Of a stretch of 19,748 bases of DNA, positions 1-5,851 are shown piece after piece. The DNA is from JAHRAH01 sp051009015 (lineage in GTDB: Bacteria; Pseudomonadota; Gammaproteobacteria; Tethybacterales; Persebacteraceae). Numbering within the stretch: position 1 is the stretch's first letter; every line of letters starts with the position of its first letter. Under the pieces are notes generated by a model. The model saw only the letters and a list, made by a program, of their open reading frames with translations. It had not been told where the DNA came from and ran no database searches. A program made the position numbers and the translations under genes. The DNA is taken from positions 1 to 19,748 of the forward strand of contig JBPCWZ010000018.1 of the NCBI GenBank assembly GCA_051009015.1, written 5' to 3'.

Positions 1-224
1 TTGTCGCGGCACTTGCCAAACCGCCGCAAAAAACCAAAACCATCGTTTTGACCGGGGCATTTTTACCGGCAAAGTTCAGGGACAGCGATGCCGATTTTAA
101 TATCGGCTTTGCCCTTGGCGCGGCGGGGGTTTTGCCGCCGGGGGTGTATGTGGCGATGAACGGCAAGATTATCGCCGCCGCCGATGCGCGCAAGAATGTT
201 AACAAGGGTGTTTTTGAAGGGTGA
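1..224 (+). CDS. Short asparaginase-domain protein, 3' end only
   Basis: The open frame enters from the left edge (first full codon at position 3) and ends at TGA 222-224, giving about 73 C-terminal residues. The run TIVLTGAFLPAKFRDSDADF, followed by FNIGFALGAAG, LPPGVYVAMNG and ARKN...FEG, matches the N-terminal catalytic domain of the asparaginase/glutaminase family. The stop falls directly after this domain, with no second domain. That agrees with the compact asparaginase-like proteins of about 160 residues known in proteobacteria, rather than full-length AnsA or AnsB of about 330-350. The expected role is amide hydrolysis on L-asparagine or a related substrate in the cytoplasm; the substrate cannot be read from the sequence. 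The catalytic threonine region lies outside the window. The stop overlaps the GTG start of rmuC by 3 bases (GTGA), so the two are probably co-transcribed. Confidence 0.85.
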   Translation, partial: VAALAKPPQKTKTIVLTGAFLPAKFRDSDADFNIGFALGAAGVLPPGVYVAMNGKIIAAADARKNVNKGVFEG

Positions 225-1708
225 ATGATTTGCTTGTGATAGCCGCCGCGGTTGTTGCCGTTGTCGCTTTTGCCGCCGCGCTTTTTGCTTTTTTGGCTTG
301 GCGGGCGGCAAAGGGCGGCGCGATGCCCGAAGAAGTCAAAGGCAGTTTGCAAGTTGCCGCCGATTCGTCCGCCGCGGCAAAAAGCGGATTGAGCGAATTG
401 CAAGGCGCGCTTGCCGTCATGCAAAAAGCACTTGACACGATGAATAGCAGTTTGCGCACCGATATCAACAACCAACTTGACGCGATGAATAGCAGTTTGC
501 GCGCCCAAATGGCGGATAACCGCGAAGAGATGGCAAAAGCGCATAATAAATTCCGCGACGAAATATCCAGCAGATTTGATACGCAGCAGCGTAACGCCGA
601 AAACGCCCTAACACAGGCGGCGCAAAAAGCCGAAGAGTTGCGCGAGGCGGTCGGCAAACAAATGGACGGCATCCGCGAAAGCAACGAACAAAAACTGGAA
701 CAAATGCGCCGCACCGTTGACGAAAAACTGGAAAGCACCCTGCAGAAAGCCGAAAAGTTGCGCGAGGCGGTCGGCAAACAGATGGACGGCATCCGCGAAG
801 GCAACGAACAAAAACTGGAACAAATGCGCCGCACCGTTGACGAAAAACTGGAAAGCACTTTGCAAAAGCGGCTGGGCGAATCGTTTGGCAAGGTGTCGGA
901 GCGACTGACGGAAGTGCATCAGGGTTTGGGAAAGATGCAGGGGATGACCGACACGATGAAAGTGCTGAGCCGTGTTTTGACAAGCCCGGCGGCGCGCGGG
1001 AAAATGGGCGAGGAGATGCTGGAAGGCATCTTGCGCGACACTCTGTCGCCCGAGCAGTATGATAAAAACTGGCGCCCCGACCCGCAGTCACTTGACTGCG
1101 TGGAGTTTGCCATTAAGATTCCCAAGTCACAGGGCGAATATGCGCGGCTACCGGTGGATTCCAAATTCCCCCTTGCCGATTATGAGCAGTATGTGCAGGC
1201 GGCGGAAAGCGGCGATGATGACGGCGCGCAAAAAGCGCGCAAGCGGGTTGTCGCCAACTTTGAATCGTCGGCGAAGAAGATACAGAAATACACCGCATCG
1301 CCGGCAAGCACTGACTTTGCCGTGATGTTTGTGCCGACCGAGGGTTTGTATGCGGTTTTGGCAAACGAGCCGGGCTTTTTTGCAAGGTTGCGGCAAAACT
1401 ACCGCATAGCAGTGGCGGGTCCGCACAACTTTTATCTTTTGTTAAGCACGATAAAAACCGGCTGGCAGTTGTTTGCCGTCGGCGAGCGCAGCAGCGAAGT
1501 GTGGCAGGTGCTGAGCGAAGTCAAAACCGAGTTCGGCAAGTTCGGCGAAGTGCTGCAAAAGGTCAAAACCCAACTGAAAAACGCCAGCCAAAACATTGAC
1601 ATTACCGAAAAGAGCAGCGAAAAAATGCGCGACAAGTTGCGCGACGTGGAACAAATCCCCGCAACCATCGCCCCTCGCTCCGCCGCCCTGACCGGCGACA
1701 AAGATTAA
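221..1708 (+). CDS. rmuC: DNA recombination protein RmuC
   Basis: A 495-residue RmuC-family protein, linked to limiting recombination at inverted repeats and probably a membrane-anchored nuclease-like factor. Residues 4-28 form one hydrophobic segment. Residues about 35-245 are charged, coiled-coil-like and rich in K, E and Q. Residues about 255-430 are the conserved core, with GKMGEEMLEGILRDTL, VEFAIKIP, LPVDSKFPLADYEQ, FVPTEG and LLLSTIKTGWQ. The GTG at 221 is chosen because it keeps the membrane segment and overlaps the upstream stop; the next in-frame ATG, at residue 35, would lose the anchor. The coiled coil holds two successive 40-residue copies (residues 136-175 and 176-215) that are about 95% identical in DNA, plus a smaller 15-residue duplication near residues 71-94. 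The core is intact, so the protein is probably functional with a lengthened coil. Confidence 0.95.
   Translation: MNDLLVIAAAVVAVVAFAAALFAFLAWRAAKGGAMPEEVKGSLQVAADSSAAAKSGLSELQGALAVMQKALDTMNSSLRTDINNQLDAMNSSLRAQMADNREEMAKAHNKFRDEISSRFDTQQRNAENALTQAAQKAEELREAVGKQMDGIRESNEQKLEQMRRTVDEKLESTLQKAEKLREAVGKQMDGIREGNEQKLEQMRRTVDEKLESTLQKRLGESFGKVSERLTEVHQGLGKMQGMTDTMKVLSRVLTSPAARGKMGEEMLEGILRDTLSPEQYDKNWRPDPQSLDCVEFAIKIPKSQGEYARLPVDSKFPLADYEQYVQAAESGDDDGAQKARKRVVANFESSAKKIQKYTASPASTDFAVMFVPTEGLYAVLANEPGFFARLRQNYRIAVAGPHNFYLLLSTIKTGWQLFAVGERSSEVWQVLSEVKTEFGKFGEVLQKVKTQLKNASQNIDITEKSSEKMRDKLRDVEQIPATIAPRSAALTGDKD
431..502 (+). repeat. 45-bp imperfect tandem repeat inside rmuC
   Basis: The stretch starting at 431 (cttgacacgatgaatagcag) recurs at 476 with one changed base (cttgacgcgatgaatagcag), a 45-bp period of 15 codons. 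It encodes LDTMNSSLR and LDAMNSSLR, so the reading frame is kept. It is a second, shorter duplication in the coiled-coil part of RmuC. Confidence 0.85.
626..865 (+). repeat. 120-bp tandem duplication inside rmuC
   Basis: Copy 1 is 626-745 and copy 2 is 746-865, directly adjacent and in frame (40 codons each). By direct alignment I count 6 differences in 120 bases. Three change an amino acid (E to K and S to G) or are silent third-position changes. The near identity at both DNA and protein level implies a recent duplication or ongoing homogenisation. Confidence 0.95.
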
Positions 1709-1720
1709 TTCCGGCCATTC

Positions 1721-1749
1721 GTCATTGCCGCCAAAGCGGGAATCTACAC
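1721..1749 (+). repeat. dRS3-like palindromic repeat, degenerate copy (left of ankyrin block)
   Basis: The 20-bp core 1724-1743 (attgccgccaaagcgggaat) differs by one base in its left arm from the pattern ATTCCC-N8-GGGAAT, the dRS3 consensus known from Neisseria. Its right flank continues as ctacac. The 13 bases 1737-1749 (cgggaatctacac) reappear inverted at 4361-4373, on the far side of the ankyrin genes. Confidence 0.65.
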
Positions 1750-1818
1750 CCCCCCGTTATTTTTTCGCATAGCGGCGGGATTTTTGACAAGGTATCACAC
1801 AATCGGCGGTTTGTGGTT

Positions 1819-1824
1819 TATAAT
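1819..1824 (+). promoter_or_regulatory. Candidate -10 element for the small-ORF/ankyrin operon
   Basis: A perfect TATAAT lies 33 bp before the ATG at 1858, which would give a leader of roughly 27 nt carrying a strong Shine-Dalgarno sequence. At 16-18 bp upstream I see no good -35 (cacaca or similar), so use of this promoter would need an activator or a different -35. Tentative. Confidence 0.4.
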
Positions 1825-1857
1825 AATGGCAGTCACACCGACAACAAACAGGAGGAA

Positions 1858-1977
1858 ATGATGACACACACGGAAATTCTTATAATGGCATTGCTCGTCG
1901 CTTGCGGCTTGCTTTTCATCTTGCCCGCTTTGGCGGCGCATAGCGGCGGCGGCAAATACTGCGTGAGGTTTTATTAA
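1858..1977 (+). CDS. Small membrane or secreted peptide, 39 aa
   Basis: A short ORF beginning ATGATG and ending TAA 1975-1977. GGAGG lies just upstream at 1851-1855, very close to the first ATG; the second ATG at 1861 has better spacing (5-6 nt) and may be the true start. The product is one hydrophobic helix (about residues 6-27, ILIMALLVACGLLFILPALA) followed by the polar tail AHSGGGKYCVRFY. ALA-AH resembles a signal-peptidase site, so it is either a single-span membrane peptide or a precursor of a 13-residue secreted peptide. It ends one base before the next ORF. I do not recognise the family. The strong ribosome-binding site and tight linkage argue for translation. Confidence 0.55.
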   Translation: MMTHTEILIMALLVACGLLFILPALAAHSGGGKYCVRFY

Positions 1978-1978
1978 T

Positions 1979-2218
1979 ATGCTCCGCGCGATGATGAAAA
2001 TCCTGTTTGTGCTGCTTTTTGGCTGCACCGCGCTTTGGTTTATCGGCGCATTTGTGGGGCTTGTGATTGGCATAATACTCGCCTATAACGGGCAGGAAGT
2101 AGAATGGGCGCAAGGGTTTGCCACGGGACTCGGCGTTCCCGCCGTCTTTTGGGCTTTTTATGGCTCAATGGCTTGGGCATGCCGCATTATTGACAAGCCG
2201 GGCAACAAGCAGGACTAA
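1979..2218 (+). CDS. Small two-span membrane protein, 79 aa, unknown function
   Basis: The ATG at 1979 follows the stop of the 39-aa ORF by one base, so translational coupling is likely. No strong ribosome-binding site is present; GAGG at about 1964-1967 is the best candidate and is somewhat distant. Residues about 8-35 (FVLLFGCTALWFIGAFVGLV and onward) and 49-69 (GLGVPAVFWAFYGSMAWACR) are hydrophobic, separated by the short acidic linker NGQEVEW and followed by the charged tail KPGNKQD. This predicts a hairpin inner-membrane protein with both ends on one side. The ankyrin gene starts 63 bp downstream. I do not recognise the family and assign no function. Confidence 0.6.
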   Translation: MLRAMMKILFVLLFGCTALWFIGAFVGLVIGIILAYNGQEVEWAQGFATGLGVPAVFWAFYGSMAWACRIIDKPGNKQD

Positions 2219-2223
2219 TACGC

Positions 2224-2229
2224 TATACT
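2224..2229 (+). promoter_or_regulatory. Possible -10 element upstream of the first ankyrin gene
   Basis: TATACT lies 53 bp before the ATG at 2282. A TTGACA at 2190-2195 is 28 bp away, too far to pair with it normally, and is part of the upstream coding sequence. Weak evidence; the ankyrin gene may simply be read from the promoter before 1858. Confidence 0.25.
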
Positions 2230-2281
2230 ACCGCCTTGCGAGGTATGCCGTAACACGCAACAACAAACGGAGGAAACCACC

Positions 2282-3154
2282 ATGACCAAACTTTTGCGCA
2301 CCTTTTGCGCCTTTTTTATCGCCGTCATCATCAGCGGCTCGGCTTTCGCCGATAGCCATTTACCGCCCTTGCATCAAGCGGCGGCGGACGGTAATATCGC
2401 CGAAGTTAAGCGCCTGATAGCCGGCGGCTCGGCTATTGACAAAAAAACAGACGATGGCTATACGCCTTTGCATGCTGCGGCAGTTAACGGTCAAACCAAA
2501 ATCGTCCATGTCCTTATCAAAGCGGAGGCTGATATTGACGCAAAAGGTAACGATGGCGTAACTCCTTTACATTTTGCGGCATTGGATGGTTATACCGAAG
2601 TTGTGCGCGCCCTTATCAAAGCGGGGGCGGATATTGAGGCAAAAGATAACGATGGCACAACGACTTTGCATTTGGCGGCAAAGTTTGGTCACACCGAAAT
2701 CGTGTTTGCCCTTATCAAAGCGGGGGCGGATATTGAGGCAAAATTTAACGATGGCGGAACGGCTTTGCATGGTGCGGCAAATGGAGGTCAAACCGAAACC
2801 GCCATTGCCCTTATTAAAGCGGGGGCGGATATTGAGGCAAAAGCAAACAATGGCTTAGCGCCTTTGCATACTGCGGCAGGAATAGGTCAAACCGAAACTA
2901 TGCTTGCCCTTATCAAAGCAGGGGCAGATATTGAGGCAAAAGCAAAACATGGCGGAACGCCTTTGCATTTTGCGGTAGCGAAAGGTCAAACCGAAACTTC
3001 CGATGCCCTTATCAAAGCGGGGGCAGATGTGTTTGCACGCATGGATGCTGGAAGTACGCCGTTAGATGTTGCCATACAACTGCATGGCAAAGACAGCAGA
3101 ATCGCGCGCATTTTGCGGGAAGCGATGGCAAAGCGCGGCGACAAATTGGAATAA
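2282..3154 (+). CDS. Secreted ankyrin-repeat protein (290 aa)
   Basis: The start at 2282 is set by GGAGG at 2269-2273, 8 nt upstream. Residues 1-23 form a Sec signal peptide: MTKLLR, a hydrophobic core, then SAFA before DS. From residue about 28 there are seven 33-residue ankyrin repeats of the form TPLHxAAxxGxTExxxALIKAGADIEAKxNDG. A degenerate C-cap (TPLDVAIQLHGKDSRIARIL) and a basic tail follow. Ankyrin repeats bind proteins, and the signal peptide places this one in the periplasm or outside the cell. The middle repeats are nearly identical in DNA (for example cttatcaaagcgggggcgga recurs). The next gene is a longer paralogue with the same signal-peptide style and C-cap. A role in host interaction, as proposed for ankyrin proteins of symbionts, is possible; a periplasmic housekeeping role is equally open. 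Confidence 0.9.
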   Translation: MTKLLRTFCAFFIAVIISGSAFADSHLPPLHQAAADGNIAEVKRLIAGGSAIDKKTDDGYTPLHAAAVNGQTKIVHVLIKAEADIDAKGNDGVTPLHFAALDGYTEVVRALIKAGADIEAKDNDGTTTLHLAAKFGHTEIVFALIKAGADIEAKFNDGGTALHGAANGGQTETAIALIKAGADIEAKANNGLAPLHTAAGIGQTETMLALIKAGADIEAKAKHGGTPLHFAVAKGQTETSDALIKAGADVFARMDAGSTPLDVAIQLHGKDSRIARILREAMAKRGDKLE

Positions 3155-4260
3155 CGAGTTTTCACACACAAAGGAGAAACACCATGAAAAAACTGCTACG
3201 CGCCCTCGGCGTGTTTTTTACCACCGCCATCATCAGCACGGCGGCTTTCGCCGATGACGGCATTACGACTTTGCATTACTCGGCGGCGAATGGCGATATC
3301 GCCGAAGTTAATCGCCAGATAGCCGGCGGCGCGGATGTTAACCAAAAAGCGAGCGATGGCTGGACGCCTTTGCATTTTGCGGCAGGGTTTGGTCAAACCA
3401 AAACCGCACTTGCCCTTATCAAAGCGGGGGCGGATATTGAGGCAAAAGACAATGATGATTGGACCCCTCTGCATTATGCGGCAGTAAAAGGTCAAACCAA
3501 AACCGCACTTGCCCTTGTCAAAGCGGGGACGGATATTGATATAAAAGAAGTAAAGGGCTTAACGCCTTTGCATGTGGCAGTAGCAGGAGGTCAAACTGAA
3601 ACTGCGATGGCTTTTATCAAAGCAGAGGCGGATATCGGAGCAAAAGATAACATGGGCGATACGCCTTTGCATGTTGCGGCAGAGGGTGGTGAAACCGAAA
3701 CCGCGCTTGCCCTTGTCAAAGCAGGGGCGGATATCGGAGCAAAAGATAACGGTGGCTGGACGCCTTTGCATCGGGCGACAGAATCAGGTCATACTAAAAC
3801 CGCACTTGCCCTTGTCAAAGCGGGGGCGGATATTGAGGCAAAACAAAAAGATGGCGCAACGCCTCTGCATATTGCGGCACAGTTAGATAAAACCAAAACC
3901 GCCCTTGCTCTTGTCAAAGCAGGAGCGGCTATTGATGCTAAATCTAACAAGGGCAGGACGCCTTTGCATTTGGCGGCAGAATTTGGTCATACCGAAACCG
4001 CACTTGCCCTTGTCAAAGCGAGGGCTGATATTAATGCAAAAGAAAACAAAGGCGGAACACCTTTGCATATTGCAGCAGAATTTGGTCATACCGAAACCGC
4101 CCTTGTCCTTATCAAAGCAGGGGCGGATGTCAATGCTAAAACTAACAAGGGCTTCACGCCTTTACATTTGGCGGCAGGATTAGGTAAAACCGAAATCGCG
4201 AGTGCCCTTATCAAAGCAGGGGCGGATATTGACGCGAAAACTAATGATGGCTTTACGCCG
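2453..4260 (+). repeat. 99-bp coding repeats shared by the two ankyrin genes
   Basis: Both ankyrin genes are built from 99-bp units. The segment encoding ALIKAGADIEAK is almost invariant in DNA, for instance around 2610-2642, 2709-2741, 2808-2840, 2907-2939 and again at 3411-3444 and 3810-3842. Identity within and between genes makes unequal crossing-over or gene conversion likely. Confidence 0.85.
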
Positions 4261-4347
4261 TTGAATTTTGCCATAGGATTGCGTGGCAAAGACAGCAGAA
4301 TCGCGCGCATTTTTCGGGAAGCAATGGAAAAGCAGGGCGGCAAATAG
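3184..4347 (+). CDS. Secreted ankyrin-repeat protein (387 aa), paralogue of the preceding gene
   Basis: The ATG at 3184 has AAGGAG at 3171-3176, 7 nt upstream, and lies 29 bp after the first ankyrin gene, so the two form an operon. Residues 1-23 are a signal peptide (MKKLLRALGVFF...AAFA before DD). Ten 33-residue ankyrin repeats and a C-cap (GKDSRIARIFREAMEKQGGK) follow. Compared with the 290-aa neighbour it has three more repeats, while its signal peptide and C-cap are closely similar; this points to tandem duplication followed by repeat gain or loss. Consensus loop residues (ADIEAKDND, TPLH) are kept in most repeats, so the solenoid should fold. The protein is expected outside the cytoplasm. 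The partner is unknown. No enzymatic domain is present. Confidence 0.9.
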   Translation: MKKLLRALGVFFTTAIISTAAFADDGITTLHYSAANGDIAEVNRQIAGGADVNQKASDGWTPLHFAAGFGQTKTALALIKAGADIEAKDNDDWTPLHYAAVKGQTKTALALVKAGTDIDIKEVKGLTPLHVAVAGGQTETAMAFIKAEADIGAKDNMGDTPLHVAAEGGETETALALVKAGADIGAKDNGGWTPLHRATESGHTKTALALVKAGADIEAKQKDGATPLHIAAQLDKTKTALALVKAGAAIDAKSNKGRTPLHLAAEFGHTETALALVKARADINAKENKGGTPLHIAAEFGHTETALVLIKAGADVNAKTNKGFTPLHLAAGLGKTEIASALIKAGADIDAKTNDGFTPLNFAIGLRGKDSRIARIFREAMEKQGGK

Positions 4348-4360
4348 TATCGGCGGCGGT

Positions 4361-4386
4361 GTGTAGATTCCCGTTTATTCGGGCAG
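4361..4386 (-). repeat. dRS3-like repeat, degenerate copy (right of ankyrin block)
   Basis: 4361-4373 (gtgtagattcccg) is the exact reverse complement of 1737-1749. The left arm ATTCCC (4367-4372) is intact, while the right arm GGGCAG (4381-4386) has decayed from GGGAAT. Together with the 1721-1749 copy it encloses the small ORFs and both ankyrin genes in inverted orientation. Confidence 0.6.
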
Positions 4387-4494
4387 TTCATTACAAAACC
4401 GCCGCTTGCCGTCCTTGTCGCAGGTAAGGCAATGGTTATCGCCGTCAATGGCGTTATGACAAATTGCCGCCCATCCGCCGCCTGTAATTTGTTA
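4375..4494 (-). pseudogene. Possible 38-codon cysteine-rich gene remnant
   Basis: On the minus strand an open stretch between two in-frame TAA codons (4492-4494 and 4375-4377) reads ITGGGWAAICHNAIDGDNHC followed by LTCDKDGKRRFCNELPE. It has four cysteines and a natural-looking composition, unlike the low-complexity shadow frames nearby. It has no ATG, GTG or TTG start, and repeats abut both ends. It may be the tail of a gene destroyed by repeat insertion, part of a larger dispersed repeat, or chance. Low confidence. Confidence 0.25.
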
Positions 4495-4495
4495 T

Positions 4496-4747
4496 AGCCC
4501 TGAAAGGGCGTCCTGTTCATAGCACGGGGCAACGCCCCGTGACCGGCATTGTAATTAATCAAGCCCTGAAGGGGCGTCCCATTCTTTTGCAGGGCAAAGC
4601 CCGGCAAAAACCGTAAAGCCGAAAACCACCGCCCGTTTGACATTCGCCGCCGTTGTTTTCGGCCGCCCTTTCAGGGCTTGTTTGTTTAATACGCCGATTC
4701 ACGGGGCGATGCCCCGTGCTGTGAACAGGTCGCCCTTACAGGGCTTT
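4496..4747. repeat. Composite of CCCTGAAAGGGC-type palindromic repeats
   Basis: Copy A (4496-4541) is agccctgaaagggcg, then gttcatagcacggggc and its complement gccccgtg. Copy B (4561-4604) is the related aagccctgaaggggcg. The opposite strand carries cgccctttcagggcttg (4664-4680) and cacggggcgatgccccgtg followed by ctgtgaacaggtcgccctta (4700-4738), the inverse of copy A. Each unit contains its own hairpins (CACGGGGC/GCCCCGTG). Such elements are dispersed in many bacterial genomes; copy number here cannot be seen from one window. Confidence 0.75.
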
Positions 4748-4773
4748 AATGTCGCGCCCTGTCGGGCGCGTTT

Positions 4774-4821
4774 GGATTCCCGCTTTTGCGGGAATGACGA
4801 GGGAAGCGGGAATGACGAGGG
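4774..4821. repeat. dRS3-like perfect palindrome with duplicated right arm
   Basis: 4776-4795 (attcccgcttttgcgggaat) is an 8-bp perfect stem with a 4-nt loop and fits ATTCCC-N8-GGGAAT exactly. The right arm plus flank (gcgggaatgacgaggg) occurs twice, at 4788-4803 and 4806-4821. It lies 23 bp beyond the nlpD stop, so its hairpin may also help end or stabilise the nlpD transcript; no U-tract follows. Confidence 0.75.
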
Positions 4822-4843
4822 CGGCGGCGGAAAATGGAAAGCG

Positions 4844-5851
4844 TTAAAGTTTCGGCAACACGCGCAAAGGGTCAAAGGGTTTTCCGGCTTTGCGAATTTC
4901 AAAGTGCAGCATCGGCATCGGCGCGCCGCTGTCGCCCAGTGTTGCGATTTTTTGCCCGCGCTTTACTTTGTCGCCTTCGCCGACCAGAATGGTTTGATTA
5001 TGCGCATACGCCGACAAATAATCGTTTGCGTGTTTGATAATCACCAATCGCCCGTAACTTTTGACGCCCGTCCCCACATAAACAACTTTGCCATCGGCAC
5101 CGGCATAAACCGGCGCACCGGTCTTTCCGGCAATGTTAATCCCCTTGTTGCTTTCGGAAAACTTTTCTATCACCGCACCCGCCGAAGGCCACGACCAATC
5201 CACGCCAAAACGCCGACGCTGGGCGAGTAATACCGGCGGCTTTTTGCCCGAAGTTTCGGCGGAAGTGGATGGCGGCTTTGCGGCGGGAATCGCGGCGGTT
5301 GCCGGGGCGGCGGGAATGGGCTTTTCGCTCTTTTGTACTTTGGCAAGGGTTTCGGGCGTGTAGATATGCTTGACGGCAAGGGGTCCTTCCTTGACCGGCA
5401 AGTTTGCAATATCCTTCTTCGGCTTTGCGGCATTGGGGACAAAAGTCGGCGCGGCGGTGTTTCCCGGCGGGGCGGTGCTTGTCGGCGCGCTGCTGACGAC
5501 AACCGGGGCTTTGTTTTTTATCACCGGAGTAGCGGCGGGGGCGGCGGGCAAAGGCGACAGCCGAAGCGAATCGCCGATATAAATGGAATCAATGTCGGCG
5601 ATGCCGTTCCACAATGCCAACTCGCGATAATCCAAACCATAGTTGGTCGCTATCTCTATCAGGGTTTCGCCGGATTTGATGCGGTGCGCCCGCGGGCGGA
5701 CGACTTCCGGCTCGGGCAGGTTTTGCACAACCTCAGATTCAATCTCAACCGTCTCAACCGGCGCCGGCACGGCGGCGGAGCCGCAAGCGCCAAGTATCGC
5801 CGCCGCCAAAACAACCGGCAGCGCGCCCGCCAATATTCTTCGTTTCATCAT
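4844..5851 (-). CDS. nlpD: NlpD-type LysM/M23 lipoprotein, amidase activator
   Basis: A 335-residue protein. Residues 1-23 are a lipoprotein signal with lipobox LGAC (20-23), so the mature protein is probably outer-membrane anchored. Residues about 56-98 are a LysM domain (HRIKSGETLIEIATNYGLDY and onward) for peptidoglycan binding. Residues about 99-215 are a Pro/Ala-rich linker. Residues 236-335 are an M23 (LytM) domain with INIAGKTGAPVYAGADGKVV, DYLSAYAHN, GQKIATLGDSG and LHFEIRKAGKPFDPLRVLP, closely like E. coli NlpD. The first metal-binding histidine of active M23 peptidases is replaced (KGINIAG), as in NlpD, implying activation of cell-separation amidases rather than catalysis. The start ATG overlaps the pcm stop (ATGA); a second ATG follows at once. 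Gene order surE-pcm-nlpD supports the name. No rpoS follows. Confidence 0.92.
   Translation of the reverse strand: MMKRRILAGALPVVLAAAILGACGSAAVPAPVETVEIESEVVQNLPEPEVVRPRAHRIKSGETLIEIATNYGLDYRELALWNGIADIDSIYIGDSLRLSPLPAAPAATPVIKNKAPVVVSSAPTSTAPPGNTAAPTFVPNAAKPKKDIANLPVKEGPLAVKHIYTPETLAKVQKSEKPIPAAPATAAIPAAKPPSTSAETSGKKPPVLLAQRRRFGVDWSWPSAGAVIEKFSESNKGINIAGKTGAPVYAGADGKVVYVGTGVKSYGRLVIIKHANDYLSAYAHNQTILVGEGDKVKRGQKIATLGDSGAPMPMLHFEIRKAGKPFDPLRVLPKL

Larger units (their letters stand above)
1709..1857. other. Intergenic region between rmuC and the small-ORF/ankyrin block
   Basis: This 149-bp stretch has no gene. It holds a degenerate dRS3-like palindromic repeat (1721-1749), a TTGACA at 1784-1789, a perfect TATAAT at 1819-1824, and the ribosome-binding site of the next ORF (AGGAGG around 1850-1855). 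TTGACA and TATAAT are 29 bp apart, too far to act together as one sigma-70 promoter. Confidence 0.7.
4348..4843. other. Intergenic repeat mosaic between the ankyrin genes and nlpD
   Basis: This 496-bp region lies between convergent genes and has no convincing complete gene. In order it holds a dRS3-like half element (4361-4386), a possible 38-codon relic on the minus strand (4375-4494), two direct copies (4496-4541, 4561-4604) and two inverted copies (4664-4680, 4700-4747) of a CCCTGAAAGGGC-type palindromic repeat, a GC hairpin (4751-4770), and a perfect dRS3-like palindrome with a duplicated arm (4774-4821). Open frames crossing it on both strands are repeat read-through. Confidence 0.75.

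Noticed and set aside
1784..1824. TTGACA and TATAAT as one sigma-70 promoter
   Set aside because: Spacing is 29 bp, far from the 16-18 bp needed; a similar 28-bp pair at 2190-2229 has its TTGACA inside coding sequence.
4086..4643. 185-aa minus-strand open frame crossing the ankyrin 3' end and repeat region
   Set aside because: It is antisense to ankyrin repeats and then translated palindromic repeats; no ribosome-binding site or family features.
4637..5230. 197-aa plus-strand open frame over the repeats and nlpD 3' end
   Set aside because: The first part is repeat sequence and the rest is antisense to the conserved M23 domain of nlpD.
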